Source: Sphaerulina vaccinii (Eukaryota; Ascomycota; Dothideomycetes; Mycosphaerellales; Mycosphaerellaceae). From it: a DNA stretch of 64,000 nt. Position numbers and translations under genes: made by a program. The notes under the pieces were generated by a model. It did no database searches, was not told the origin of the DNA, and worked only from the letters and a program-made list of their open reading frames with translations. Numbering within the stretch: position 1 is the stretch's first letter; every line of letters starts with the position of its first letter. The DNA lies in contig JAKUDP010000009.1 in the NCBI GenBank assembly GCA_022570795.1, positions 868,001 to 932,000 of the forward strand, written 5' to 3'. Positions 1 to 9,965 of this stretch are shown piece by piece.

Positions 1-323
1 ATCGTGCGGCAACCTGCTACAAGTGTGGAGGACCAAATCACTTTGCTCGCGATTGCCAGGCGCAGGCCATGAAGTGCTATGCTTGCGGCAAACTTGGACA
101 CATTTCCCGCGACTGCACTGCACCAAATGGAGGTCCTTTGAACAGCGCAGGCAAGACTTGCTACCGCTGCGGTGAGGCCGGTCACATTTCTCGCGACTGC
201 CAATCTGCTGAGCAGATCAATGGCACTCCAGTTGTGAACGGTGACGGAGCTGCCGAAGCTGTCGTTCAGCCAGCCCTGGAGCCAATTGCTGCTCCGATTG
301 CGCCGGCTCCAGTCGCCGCGTAG
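1..323 (+). CDS. CCHC zinc-knuckle nucleic-acid-binding protein (CNBP/Gis2-like), 5' partial
   Basis: The reading frame is open from base 3 and the gene enters the window already in progress. Three complete CX2CX4HX4C knuckles are visible (CYKCGGPNHFARDC, CYACGKLGHISRDC, CYRCGEAGHISRDC), followed by a tail of about 45 residues rich in Ala, Pro and Val that ends in TAG. Arrays of such knuckles separated by short Gly-rich linkers typify the CNBP / yeast Gis2 / fission yeast Byr3 family, single-stranded RNA/DNA-binding proteins acting in translation and mRNA granules. Family members usually have seven or so knuckles, so roughly half the protein should lie upstream of base 1. The Ala/Pro tail is not a family hallmark. 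Identification to family is firm; orthology to Gis2 is inference. Confidence 0.9.
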   Translation, partial: RAATCYKCGGPNHFARDCQAQAMKCYACGKLGHISRDCTAPNGGPLNSAGKTCYRCGEAGHISRDCQSAEQINGTPVVNGDGAAEAVVQPALEPIAAPIAPAPVAA

Positions 324-933
324 ACAAACCTCTTTCCAAGCTCTACATGCGCTCCGACTGGCCACTTGAGCGCGAAACACACATGAAAGTCTTCTTTCTG
401 GCCAACACGAATTTCAGTCTCCTGACTTTGTGCTCTGCTATGTTCCTGGATATAAGAAACCAGAGCAGTGGCAACTGCACGGAATCGATTTTTTTCTCAT
501 TATACCAGCATTGACTCTACTCCGCATCGAGCGTTCGAAACGATCTCATGACCAACGACACACCAAATCCACAACAAAAGTTTTCCTTTACGACCTTTCA
601 CGACTACGAAACAAACCCAGCATACCGTATACCTTATACTGAGCCGAGGCTTATCTCTAATCAGATGAGGTAAGGCAGATCCGAAACGAAGGATGGAAAG
701 AAGACGCCGGTGACGAATAAGGCCCATGTCGATGTTGCGGGAAGACATTGTGGCTACGGCAGTCGCGGGAGGTAGGACAAGCAATTGAGATGGGGATGCG
801 CATGTACGGCGGTGGAGCGAGCGAACGAGTGAAGTAAGTCTGGTGGAAGTGGTAGTCGTTCATGTCACAGAGATAGATGAACGAAACCGATCGATTGACA
901 CGGAACCGTGCATTACGTGACCTTCGAGAATAT
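324..933. other. Convergent intergenic region
   Basis: 3' flanks of two converging genes. Short open frames exist on both strands, but none has recognisable domains or coding character. No RNA gene or repeat seen. Confidence 0.5.
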
Positions 934-2043
934 CTACACCTGCCCAGTCCCGCCCTCGAGCACATGGTCGAGCAAAGACGCCGAAGCAGTTGTATGCCAC
1001 GCATCACTAACGCGAAAGCCTTGGTCGAACGGATCCGTCGAGTCTAGTACAAGCTGCTTGAAGCCTGTGATCCAACCTCTTCCTTTCACCACTGGTATCA
1101 CCGCATCGTACTCTCCGACCTTTGTCACTCCACGTATATGGCTAATGAACTCAGTGCCGATAAAACTCCTGTTCCTGAACGTCTGATCAATTTCGAGCTG
1201 CTTCCGAGCATGTAGGATCGCCAACCGAGCACAAGTTCCAGTACCACAAGGACATCGGTCAAGCCTTCCCGGCATGACTACGGTAGCGTTTCTCGAGACC
1301 TTGCCACCCGAGCTGCCATCATCAAGAAGCGGTTCTGTGAAGACCAAGATCGTTACCCCTCGTATCGCTGTGTTTTCGGGATGAACAGGCGTATACACCT
1401 CCCTGACAGCCTTCTTGATCCTTTCTCCTAACTCAACCAGCTTCGCGCCTTTCCTTCCCTCATCATCCTCGTCCAGCGTCATGCTAAACTGCCCGAGATC
1501 CACGACGGCGAACATCATTCCTCCGTAAGCAATGTCAAGTTTGACTGTTCCCAAGTCAGGAACATCGACCTCCAAGTCTAACTTGAACACAAAAGCTGCA
1601 ACATTCTCAAACTCAACATTCTTACACTTTCCATTCTCACACTCCGCCACAACCTTCACAAGACCCGCAGCTGTATCGAGCTTCAGTTCCGTCTTCGGTT
1701 CCTTCATCATCACCATTCCGGTCTCGAGAAGCACAGTCACGACACAAATGATATTGTTCCCGGACATGGGCACGTACTCCTCGCTCTCCATAATAAGGAA
1801 CCCAGCATCCGCTTCAGGATTACAGGGTGGCAGTATGACGTTCGCGCACATTGCAGCTTTGCCGCGAGGTTCGTTTAGGATCAATTGACGAATCTGATCC
1901 AGTTGAGGTGTACGCCAGAACTTGAGCATCTTCTCGTGCATTGTCTTGCATCCTGGTGGATCGAGGACGCTGCCGGTCATCACTTCGCCGACTTCGCCTT
2001 CCGCGTGAGCGGAGACTACGTTGATGGAGCGCGAGAAGGGCAT
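934..2043 (-). CDS. Proline racemase-family protein (hydroxyproline epimerase/dehydratase type)
   Basis: Single-exon 369-aa protein, the usual length of the proline racemase superfamily (proline racemase, 4-hydroxyproline 2-epimerase, trans-3-hydroxy-L-proline dehydratase). Family blocks are in order: the N-terminal HAEGE segment, RGKAAMCANVILPPC, ADAGFLIME, the first active-site block MSGNNII around residue 94, and the second block CPCGTGT with the catalytic Cys near residue 266. In classical racemases both catalytic residues are Cys. Here the first is Ser (S94) and the second Cys, the Ser/Cys combination. In the family, Cys/Thr enzymes are trans-3-hydroxyproline dehydratases, while Ser/Cys members have been described with epimerase and/or dehydratase activity. 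Likely role: catabolism of hydroxyproline or D-amino acids in the cytosol. The substrate cannot be settled from sequence. The start is the first ATG of the frame and is followed directly by conserved sequence. Confidence 0.9.
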   Translation of the reverse strand: MPFSRSINVVSAHAEGEVGEVMTGSVLDPPGCKTMHEKMLKFWRTPQLDQIRQLILNEPRGKAAMCANVILPPCNPEADAGFLIMESEEYVPMSGNNIICVVTVLLETGMVMMKEPKTELKLDTAAGLVKVVAECENGKCKNVEFENVAAFVFKLDLEVDVPDLGTVKLDIAYGGMMFAVVDLGQFSMTLDEDDEGRKGAKLVELGERIKKAVREVYTPVHPENTAIRGVTILVFTEPLLDDGSSGGKVSRNATVVMPGRLDRCPCGTGTCARLAILHARKQLEIDQTFRNRSFIGTEFISHIRGVTKVGEYDAVIPVVKGRGWITGFKQLVLDSTDPFDQGFRVSDAWHTTASASLLDHVLEGGTGQV

Positions 2044-2572
2044 ATTTGTGGTGCTAGTTTGATTCTTGAGAGGTCAAGACTCTTCTCTTCAGGGAGTCGA
2101 AATATATGAGCTTCGCTATCTCGTCCACGCCCTATCGTTCATCGCACAAGATGTTCGGCAATGGAGACCGCTCATGTACGGCATGCTATCCCGGATTCTG
2201 CTGATGATAAGAGCTTCGAATTTGCAAATCGTTGTTTCCTCGCGTAGTCCTCCTCTATGCTTGGGAAAGGGTTGTCAAGAGCTGCTGTGTGGTAATAATC
2301 AATTTTCTACCATTCTGGCTTGCTCGGTCTATTGGTACCAATCTTGTTTGTTAAGACTAGGAGGAAGTCAGCTTATGTCCATGAGGCATAGTTGGGTGGA
2401 CTAGCGAGCATTTGTGATGCATAGTGTTGTGGAAGATGAGAAGACGATGGATGGCCGTCCAGTTAATGAATTGGGCATTGGACTTGGTTGTCAACGGCTT
2501 CACTTTCATCCGCCCGAAACTCTATTGTCCGATATGTCTACTCCACCAGTCTGCCTTCTCCAGCCCAACCTC
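2044..2572. promoter_or_regulatory. Divergent intergenic region (shared promoter)
   Basis: Separates the start of the proline racemase-family gene (minus strand) from the next gene (plus strand), so it must hold both promoters. I see no clear TATA box or repeated operator. The downstream frame stays open back to an ATG at 2414, so the 3' part could instead be coding. Confidence 0.4.
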
Positions 2573-3754
2573 ATGCTTTCTATTGCATTTTATCTTTCCC
2601 GGACAGCGCGTGCGTGCGTCCACAAGCCACAGGCTGGACTTGGCTCGAGATGGCCGGCGCAGTTTCAATGGCGTACGCAGGCGTGCACGAGAAGCTTCAC
2701 AGCCTCTTCGACGCGCCTATGGAAGCAGCGTTCTAATGAAGGGACACCCGGGTGGAAGAGATATATTGATGGCATGGACAATCTCGCACAACTCCCCAAC
2801 ATTTCGCGCACGGAGATGAGGGCGCTTGTGGACTCAGGCAAGGCGACTCTGGAGGATGCCAAAGGCTCGATTCACCACTTGCGCGAGAGCACGAAGCATC
2901 TGTCGGCCGACGAGCAGGAGAAGGAGGTGAAAGCCTTGCACCTTGGCGGCATAGTGCTCAAGTGGCTATGGGAGCTTCCTACGGAGCTTCGAAATGCTCT
3001 GGCCAAAGATACAGTATTTGTGCAACTGGTATGCTGGTGCTTAGTGGCAGAGGAACGGGAGGATTTCATCTGGCAATGGATGGAGATTGAAAGCCACACA
3101 GCGAGACAGGCATACGATCGGCAATGTGCTCTCATACAATGGGACAAATGGGCCGCCTCTTGACTGGGATACTTGGCAACTGCTAAGTGGAGATGGGCTC
3201 ATGAAGCAAATGAGAATCCTGTCGCTGTAGCCCTAGTCACCTACGAACGAGCTATCAAGACTTTCGGCCCAACCTGGAAGAGCTACAGATCACCCACAAA
3301 AACTGGCATATACACAGGCATACTGACTGGGCTTCCAGAAGTAGTGGAGAGTGACGAAACTATGCCCTACCATGAACGCCTTTTCGAAGTCTATCACGCC
3401 AGCTTGCCTAGATACATGGCACATAAAGTCGCCATCGAACGTCAGTCAACTGCGATACTTTATCATCCCTCGCGACCGGATCCTCAACCATTTGTCAGAT
3501 TGCTATCAGAGAACTCGCCGAACACAGAGGCTATCTGGTCTGCACGACACCTAACTCAGCATTACTTCGTGCGAAACATGTTGCGATGTGCATACATACT
3601 TCGCATACAGGGCAACGATCGTGTTGCGCAGTGGCTGGAGGCGAAGGTCGAGGTCAGAGCACCCTCGATATGGGGCGCACGAAAGTTCATCTGCAAGAAG
3701 TTCGAGGACGACCCGAAGCTCGACGGTATCCGAAGCGCAGGCAAAGGCTCATAG
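2573..3754 (+). CDS. Unrecognised protein, possibly mitochondrial, interrupted by an in-frame TGA
   Basis: One frame runs from ATG 2573 (alternatives at 2414 and 2534) to TAG at 3752-3754, but TGA at 3161-3163 (codon 197) interrupts it. Sequence on both sides looks coding and continuous: before it, a Trp-rich helical stretch (LVCWCLVAEEREDFIWQW, then WDKWAAS); after it, LGYLATAKWRWAH and about 190 further residues. The N-terminus is Arg/Ser/Ala-rich with few acids (for example RSFTASSTRLW), as in a mitochondrial presequence. An intron skipping the TGA was sought: GT at 3126 with AG at 3187 or 3192 breaks the frame, and the frame-preserving pair (3126-3206) has a poor donor and removes good coding sequence. 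So this is a recent nonsense mutation, an assembly error, or a recoded stop. No domain recognised. Confidence 0.55.
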
Positions 3755-3891
3755 ATGGGACCAGATCAGGATGAACACAACAGATCAGGCACCTCTCTTC
3801 GAAGCCAGTTGTTGTTTCTCCTATCCCTACCGACTTGAATCGGCAGAGAGAAGAATTTGGATTGCTCATACACGGACATTTTCGAAAACCT

Positions 3892-4791
3892 CTACCTTAT
3901 ACGACTCTTGCCTTTATCCTTCCACGAAGCTGGCTTTGGCTCATTTATGCTTGACTCCGCGACCGTTACTCCACTCGCAGAGGATTCGCCTAAGTGAGCA
4001 GAAGTGCTGTGCCGCGTCTCGAGAGACCTGCTCGAACGAGCGGAATCAGCTTTTGCAACACCTTCTCGCCACGCCCAGGCCAAGAGCGTGTTCTCAGTTG
4101 TGGTCACTGGCATCGACGCACCATTGGTAGATCTGCTATACTTGCTTGAAGTTGATGGCACAGGAGAAGCTGGGAGCCTGGTGTGTGAGAGAGTTGTGGT
4201 TTCAGTTCGTGGCCGCGGAGTGATAATTCCTCCGCAATCATGTGCCGAGTGCCTCGATGTGACTGGAGCTGAGTGAATACTGTTGGCTTCTGGCTGGGTC
4301 TCTTTATCTTCCGTACGACTTCTACTGCGCGCAGATTGAGTACGAGATGGCGTCGGGTTCAGAGCCGTGTCTGGGATATCGCCAGGCCTTTCATCTTTAT
4401 TCGTATGCGTCTGGTACGTCTTCCGCTCGCGATCGCTCGACAAAGCCAAACTGTCAAGCTCAACTCCCGACCAATCCCATTTTTTTCGCCCCTCTTCTTC
4501 AAGTCTCTTCGCTCTTTTCTGCTCCAACATCTTGTCGATAGCTCGAAGTATAGCCTCTGCGTTGTTACTGATGACCTTCGCCTCCTCAGCTTGCTCGCAT
4601 ATGCGATAAGCAGAGGAGCTATCGATATGGCTGAAGGTGTCATTTCTGATCAAGCGACGTTGTAATCCTGCTGCGCGAGTGCTGTACGGCAGAGTGTAAT
4701 CCAATGCATCTTCGATTTCGCCGAGCTCGCTGTATGTGGATTTCCTGTCAGGAGCGGGACCGAATACATCAGACCAGTCTACGTTCGGCAT
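3892..4791 (-). CDS. Hypothetical disordered protein with a central coiled coil
   Basis: Single-exon 299-aa frame. The N-terminal third is ordered-looking (NVDWSDVFG start; DALDYTLPYSTRAAGLQRR). It leads into a charged helical stretch around residues 75-105 (AEAILRAIDKMLEQKRAKRL) that could form a coiled coil. From about residue 115 the protein is Ser/Thr/Pro/Arg-rich low complexity with many SR and TP pairs, and it ends in a basic KDKGKSRIR tail. No enzymatic motif, signal peptide or membrane segment. Composition suggests a nuclear or cytoplasmic scaffold regulated by phosphorylation, but that is inference. It lies tail-to-tail with the gene ending at 3754. Coding status is supported by frame length and coherent composition. 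Confidence 0.6.
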   Translation of the reverse strand: MPNVDWSDVFGPAPDRKSTYSELGEIEDALDYTLPYSTRAAGLQRRLIRNDTFSHIDSSSAYRICEQAEEAKVISNNAEAILRAIDKMLEQKRAKRLEEEGRKKWDWSGVELDSLALSSDRERKTYQTHTNKDERPGDIPDTALNPTPSRTQSARSRSRTEDKETQPEANSIHSAPVTSRHSAHDCGGIITPRPRTETTTLSHTRLPASPVPSTSSKYSRSTNGASMPVTTTENTLLAWAWREGVAKADSARSSRSLETRHSTSAHLGESSASGVTVAESSINEPKPASWKDKGKSRIR

Positions 4792-4953
4792 TCTGATCGG
4801 TAGTGTTTGTGCCAGCTTCCGTGTGTTCTCAATGCCAAATCTATGAATGCCATTGACGGGGTTTCACTGTTGTGAAGAGGAATAGCAAATACCATCACGA
4901 GACTTTAAGCAAACGAAGTCGCGTCACCATTCACGACTGTAACTTTCTTCTAG

Positions 4954-5339
4954 TCAATGACAACATCTCGATGGCGAAGACTCAAGGTACCTGAGGTTAC
5001 TCGATCCTTCTTTTAGTCTCTTGTAGCAGTCACTATACTTACGAGCTTCTACAGGAAGCCTTCGTTCTGCTATGGCGATCGCATTAGCACTTAGCCTGAC
5101 TTTCCTGATACGGAGTTGGAATCTCGTGGTTGTTGGAGCATATACATAGTCGTAAACCTCGTCGCGTAACTCTTGCGGCATTGTGAGGAAGGCTCGGCCA
5201 ACCAAATCATCTGAATAGAGCGCATATCGCGCAGCTCTTGCGGTAGGTTGAGAATAGCCGGGAGCTTTGGTTCGTGCGAGTGATCGTTGGCATGTCTGAT
5301 AGAGTTGTTGTACGGACCTTTCAAAGAGCGCTCAGCCAA
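4954..5339 (-). pseudogene. Relic of an F-box-like (LPQELRDxIYxY family) gene
   Basis: Two overlapping short minus-strand frames each carry the signature of a large fungal family of F-box-like proteins: LPAILNLPQELRD in the upstream frame and LTMPQELRDEVYDYVYAP about 60 bases further on in another frame. The second continues with RLPVEARKYSDCY, also typical of the family. The repeated PQELRD block and the frame change suggest a partial internal duplication plus frameshift. No full-length frame can be assembled by simple splicing. A further minus-strand frame at 5554-5736 (YVAITESEHIIRYQ) may belong to the same relic. Confidence 0.4.
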
Positions 5340-6127
5340 ATTCGAAAATCCTTATGATCTGTATGTGACTCATGCCGTTGCTGTGCATCAGCAACTTGGT
5401 AACCTAATCACACTTTGACCATATTTGCAGGAATCATGTATGTAGTGTGTCCACAATAACTGTAAAGTTGCGCGAGAATGCATCTCGAGCATTAACGTAT
5501 CTCTGTATATTCTTGCCGGAGTCAGCACAGGACGATTATAAGTCTTTTGTTGTTTAGTCATATACCAGATCGATCGCTCTGGATTCGATCGGTGACTGTG
5601 CTGTCGAGATTGTTGTCAACCGCTCAGCGACAAAGTTTCTGGCAGTGGAGAGTCGTCGCGTTTGGTAGCGTATGATATGTTCGCTTTCTGTGATGGCGAC
5701 GTAGCAGTGATGAGGTTCATAATAGTGCGGATCCATGCGAGGTGAATCTTTCCGAGACCAGATGCTTCGATGTTCTTGATCGTGATGTTACCTTGTGTAG
5801 TGGCTGGTAGGAAGGCATGTGTGTCAACAGCTCATGTGAGACGCTTTTCGTGCGCCTTGCGAGGTCGCAACTGTCGCTCACTCGATACCTTCAGGTTGTT
5901 ACACGTCCGCAAGTGATGTAAGACAGTGCCGAAGATAGATTAAAGTGATATCGATGGTGTTGGAGAGAGGAGAGAGGTTTAGTTCATGGCATTTTTAGGT
6001 TGCAGGATTCCGTTTTAGTGGTCAGAAGGGCGGCCCGTCTGATCCTTGTCCTTGAGCCTTGTGCATCGACAACGACCAGGGCCCGACTTCTTTGCCTTTC
6101 TTGTTTGACCGGCCACGTTCTACGATC
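5340..6127. other. Intergenic, probable gene relic plus promoter of the AT-hook gene
   Basis: Contains the 60-codon minus-strand frame at 5554-5736, possibly a decayed part of the neighbouring F-box-like relic. The last 200 bases should hold the promoter and 5' leader of the downstream plus-strand gene. Nothing else recognised. Confidence 0.4.
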
Positions 6128-9100
6128 ATGCACAGTAGTCGCTCCTTCGACAATCGTCCGCAGGCGCGAGGGAGTTCATTTGCACCTCTGTCGCCTCAAG
6201 CACGGCGTCGAAGAGAGACCGACGATGCGTTAGTGCAGCGTGCCACTTCGAACAACTCCTCAACTTCTTCGTCAGAAATCCTGGTGGCAGCGCCATTATC
6301 AATCACCCCGTTGATGAATAGTTCTCCACGGCCCAGAACGGACTCGACCCCAGCAAGAAACGCGCGATCCGGCATTGATTCAGAACGTCTCCGAAGGAGA
6401 ACAGATTCGACACCATTAACACCAGCGAGGTATTCGCGTTCCAACACGGAAATGACGAAGGCATACGAGAAGTTCGGTCATCTGTCCGTGTTCTTTGGCT
6501 CAATGGACGTGAAGCAGAAGTATCGTGCCATTCTGCAACAGAAGCCGAACCCTGCACCTATGCAGGACTCAGACTTCGAAAGTGATGATCAATCAGACGC
6601 CCAGGACGAGACCGATGAGAACGAAGCCAGCGACGACGGAAACAACGATGAAAATCCAGAAGGACCCAACGATCGCGGCACGTATTCGAAGGACTACACA
6701 CTTAAGCATCCTGAGATCAAGTGGGTTCATCGTGGCCAAGGTCGATACTTGCCAGCCTCAGAAGTCAAGGTCGATCCCCCGGCGTTGACGCCACGTCCAA
6801 CAAGGTACGCTGCTTGAACTGTTCCTCACGGGCGAAGACATTAGTATTGACTTATTACAGAAAACTTCCGGAGCGAGCAACTACTACATCATCGGTGACT
6901 AGTCATGAAACAATGGAGCAGATGCTGAACGTGCTCCGGGCCGACTTTGACGAGTTTCGACTGAACCAAAACCCCAATGCGCGCCCTGGCTGGAGTCCGC
7001 AACTTCGAGGTTCATGGAACGCAATCACAGCTTTGCTCAAGGAAAGTCCGCGACGCGACTGGCCACGAGTAGTTGATGCCATCGAAAATCCCGATCATCG
7101 AGCAGTCGTCAGGAAGTGGGTTCAGGCAATGGAGCGAACATTCCCATCGTCTAATGTGTCCGACCTCGACAGGGCTCCGTCGCGGCCTTCACGACAAGCC
7201 AGGTCTCTTGATCCTTCGAGCAGCGATCATCGACGCAGTTCGCGACTGGTTGATGTCACAATCAACACATACGACGAGAGCGACGGGGACCCGGAAGAAA
7301 CTGACGACGAAGTTGATGCTAATATAGGTCTTGCCGCCCCACGTTCACAAACGCACATTGACCAACGCAGTCGTGGATCACTCGACAACGTCCGGTCCAC
7401 TCGTCGTGGCTCCAGCACCTCATACGCTCGTGCCAGTGAAGCATCTCACGACTTGTCTGGAGACACTGCAGTGAAGAAGGATGATCTGTACAAACACGCC
7501 GGCCGCATCGTCCATCACCGAGGCAATCAATTCTATCGCCCAGGCCCTAGCCATCACGGTATCAAGGGCACTAAACTGGTTCTTGCTGATGGTGAACTGC
7601 TTGGCTTGCACGAACTGAGCGTGAAGGATGCCGAAGATCTCCTAGCGAAAGCCAGCAATAACAACTTTGGATTGACTGATCCTCGAGGCGCACTACCCAC
7701 AGGTCAATATAACAGTGGGCGACGAAAAGGTAGCATGCACAGTATGGCAACCGAGTCGACGGCACCTACCACCTGGTCATCTGCTCGCCGCGCAAGTAAG
7801 GCGGAGTCAAACTCGAAATTTGAGACTGATGAGGTCCCACGTGGCATTGTCAGCCGCAGGTTCAGCACGAAATCAAGTCTCGAGGTCAAAGACGCATTGA
7901 TTCAGGAGAACAAACTCAAGCCAACACGAAGCAAGAGTGATCCAGATATTCTACTGGACAAGGACTACGTCGACGCTCGCCCGAACGAGATCTTTCATCA
8001 CCGCGGCCAAGGAAAGTGGGCACGAGGACTTCCGCCTCCTGGTTCGTCCAATAAGATGGCAGTTCGTGGACCAAACGCAAAGGAGCTGTTTGATGCTATG
8101 CAGCGAGGAGAAGACGTTGACGAGAATGGTGTACTCCTGCCACCTATTACAGCTCTGCTTCGACGGGAAGAAGGACCGGATCTCTTCCCACAATTTGAGT
8201 GGCACTACCGAGGAGGTGGTAAGCACTGCAGATTGACTAAAGAAGAAGCAGAGAGGTATGAAGCCGGCCTACGCCCAGCCAAGAAGCAACGCACTTCTAT
8301 AGGTTCACGTCAACGCGGGGATGGACCGGAAGCACAGCTTCACCGAGAGGCTCAGGCAGCTGAAGCGGGATCCGCGAATGCATACTCTGGAAAAGGCAAG
8401 GCAAACGCACTACTGCTGCGACCTGCGAAGGCCATTCGCAAACGCAGTCAGCAGACGGCTCTACATTCCAAAGCATCTTCCAATGCCGAGTTAAAAGCGC
8501 CAACGCCGAAGCCGCCTCCACTTGCTCCAGAAGACGATCGCCTGACTGATGCGGACTTGCCTAGTCTGTACAAGGACGAGTGGTCTGACCTGGACGACCA
8601 AGAAATTGACGATGAAGCTGCACGCTTCCTTCGCGAACGCTTCAGGCCCATCGTAGGGCCTGAGCTTTTTGTGGCACCGTTGACTAAATACGACCCAGCA
8701 TCACGCTCGCTAGCATCCCTCACTACTCTCGCTGAAAACACACAGAAAGCGCTCAAGCAACTGCAGGACGAATTTCTCGAGCTCGACAAGTTAGTTGCCC
8801 AAAAGCCGATGCCTGGCAAGAAGGAGCGGAAGCCGGCGCATGGAGGTCGCGAGCCAGTGCCTTACGATGTTTGGGAAGACAAGAAGGAGGCCATGCTCTA
8901 CGACTATACTTTCGACCCTCGCAAGATCGGTTTCCAGGACCCGGATGCTCAGCGCATAGTTCGTGATGCTGAAGGCCGTGAGCTACGCAGACGCCGCACA
9001 CGTATCGACCCGCACACTTCACAAGTCAACTACGGCGATGGGGAGATGACGACCAGACGCACAGTCAAGCCGGTCTCGCGCTTTGACGGCGTGATAGTCC

Positions 9101-9600
9101 CAGTGCCGCGTAAGAAGTCTAAACTGTCAGTAGCAGACACTACAGAGCTAGACGACAACAAGGCAGGGAGCATGACACCTGACCGTACTGGTACTCCGGT
9201 CTCGGGCCTGGCAAATTGGCACTCTGGTGACCCTAACGACTACGTTCCGCCATCTCGTGGAAGATGGGCAGGTCATGTTCCGAAGCGTATTCAAGAACTT
9301 CGTGGTGTCAGTGTACCACGTCGTAGCGAGAGTGGATCACCTCAGCCTCCAGGCTCATCCAATAGCAGCTCTCGCAAGGGGAGACCGCCGGGAAGTAAGA
9401 ACCTCCATGAGAGAAAGGACAAGGGTATCAAGAAAGGCCCTCGTAAGAAGAAGGACGATGATACCTCGAGCAATCCTGGAGGTAGTGGAAGTGTGGAGGA
9501 TGAGCCGCAGGGCAATGATGCTGAAACAGAGAGCCTGGAGCGCACTCCCGAGCAGATGCGTGCTGTCAACCCGATGTCGCTTGATGCCATGTTAGGGTAA
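6128..9600 (+). CDS. Large nuclear protein with repeated HxRGxG motifs and a C-terminal AT-hook
   Basis: Two exons joined at a good intron, 6805-6860 (56 nt; AAG/GTACGC donor, TTATTACAG acceptor), which moves the frame correctly from exon 1 to exon 2. The product is about 1138 aa; an upstream in-frame ATG at 6059 would add 23 residues. I do not recognise the family. A short motif recurs four times: KWVHRGQGRYLP (about residue 200), IVHHRGNQFYRPG (440), IFHHRGQGKWARG (600) and FEWHYRGGGKHCR (670), consensus (h)HxRGxGxxxR. Near the C-terminus SSRKGRPPGSKN is an AT-hook core flanked by Lys-rich sequence, so minor-groove DNA binding in chromatin is likely. Much of the rest is acidic or Ser-rich low complexity. 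The frame ends in TAA and is followed at once by a decayed copy of its own tail. Confidence 0.75.
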
Positions 9601-9965
9601 ACTCCTGGTTCTGGCAGTGCTCGCCAGGAAACACCATCGGGCAAAAAGAATAGTCGCAGTTCCCGCAAAGGGAGGCCGCCAGGCAGTAAGAATCGGCATG
9701 AGAGAAGTGATAAGGGCGTGAAGAGGGGCCGTTACACGAAGAATCCTTTTCCCGAAGAAGGATAAGGGCGTGAAGATGGTCCCTCGCAAGAGAGTCCTTT
9801 TTCCAGGAAAGGAGATGAGCGCCAAGAGAATACCCCAACAAGAGAGAAGATGACGCCTCAAGCAAACCAGCGCGCAGAGGGAGTGTGGAGGAGAACTCGC
9901 AGAGCGGCAACGCTGATACAGAGAACGTGGAGCAGACGCCTCCAACGATAACTCAAACACACTTC
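9601..9965 (+). pseudogene. Decayed tandem copy of the AT-hook C-terminal module
   Basis: Directly after the TAA the same frame stays open for 54 codons and repeats the preceding gene's tail: SSRKGRPPGSKNRHERSDKG against SSRKGRPPGSKNLHERKDKG upstream. It then breaks, and similarity resumes in another frame with GSVEENSQSGNADTENVEQT against GSVEDEPQGNDAETESLERT. The copy therefore spans the whole segment that corresponds to about 9340-9560 of the parent gene, with stops and frame changes. It is best read as a partial tandem duplication that has degenerated. The parent stop may have arisen as part of this event. Confidence 0.65.

Noticed and set aside
3161..3163. Selenocysteine codon
   Set aside because: Ascomycetes are generally regarded as lacking selenoprotein machinery, and no SECIS-like hairpin was recognised.
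3126..3206. Intron that would remove the TGA at 3161
   Set aside because: The donor GTGCTC is poor, and the only frame-preserving acceptor deletes a Trp-rich stretch that looks coding.
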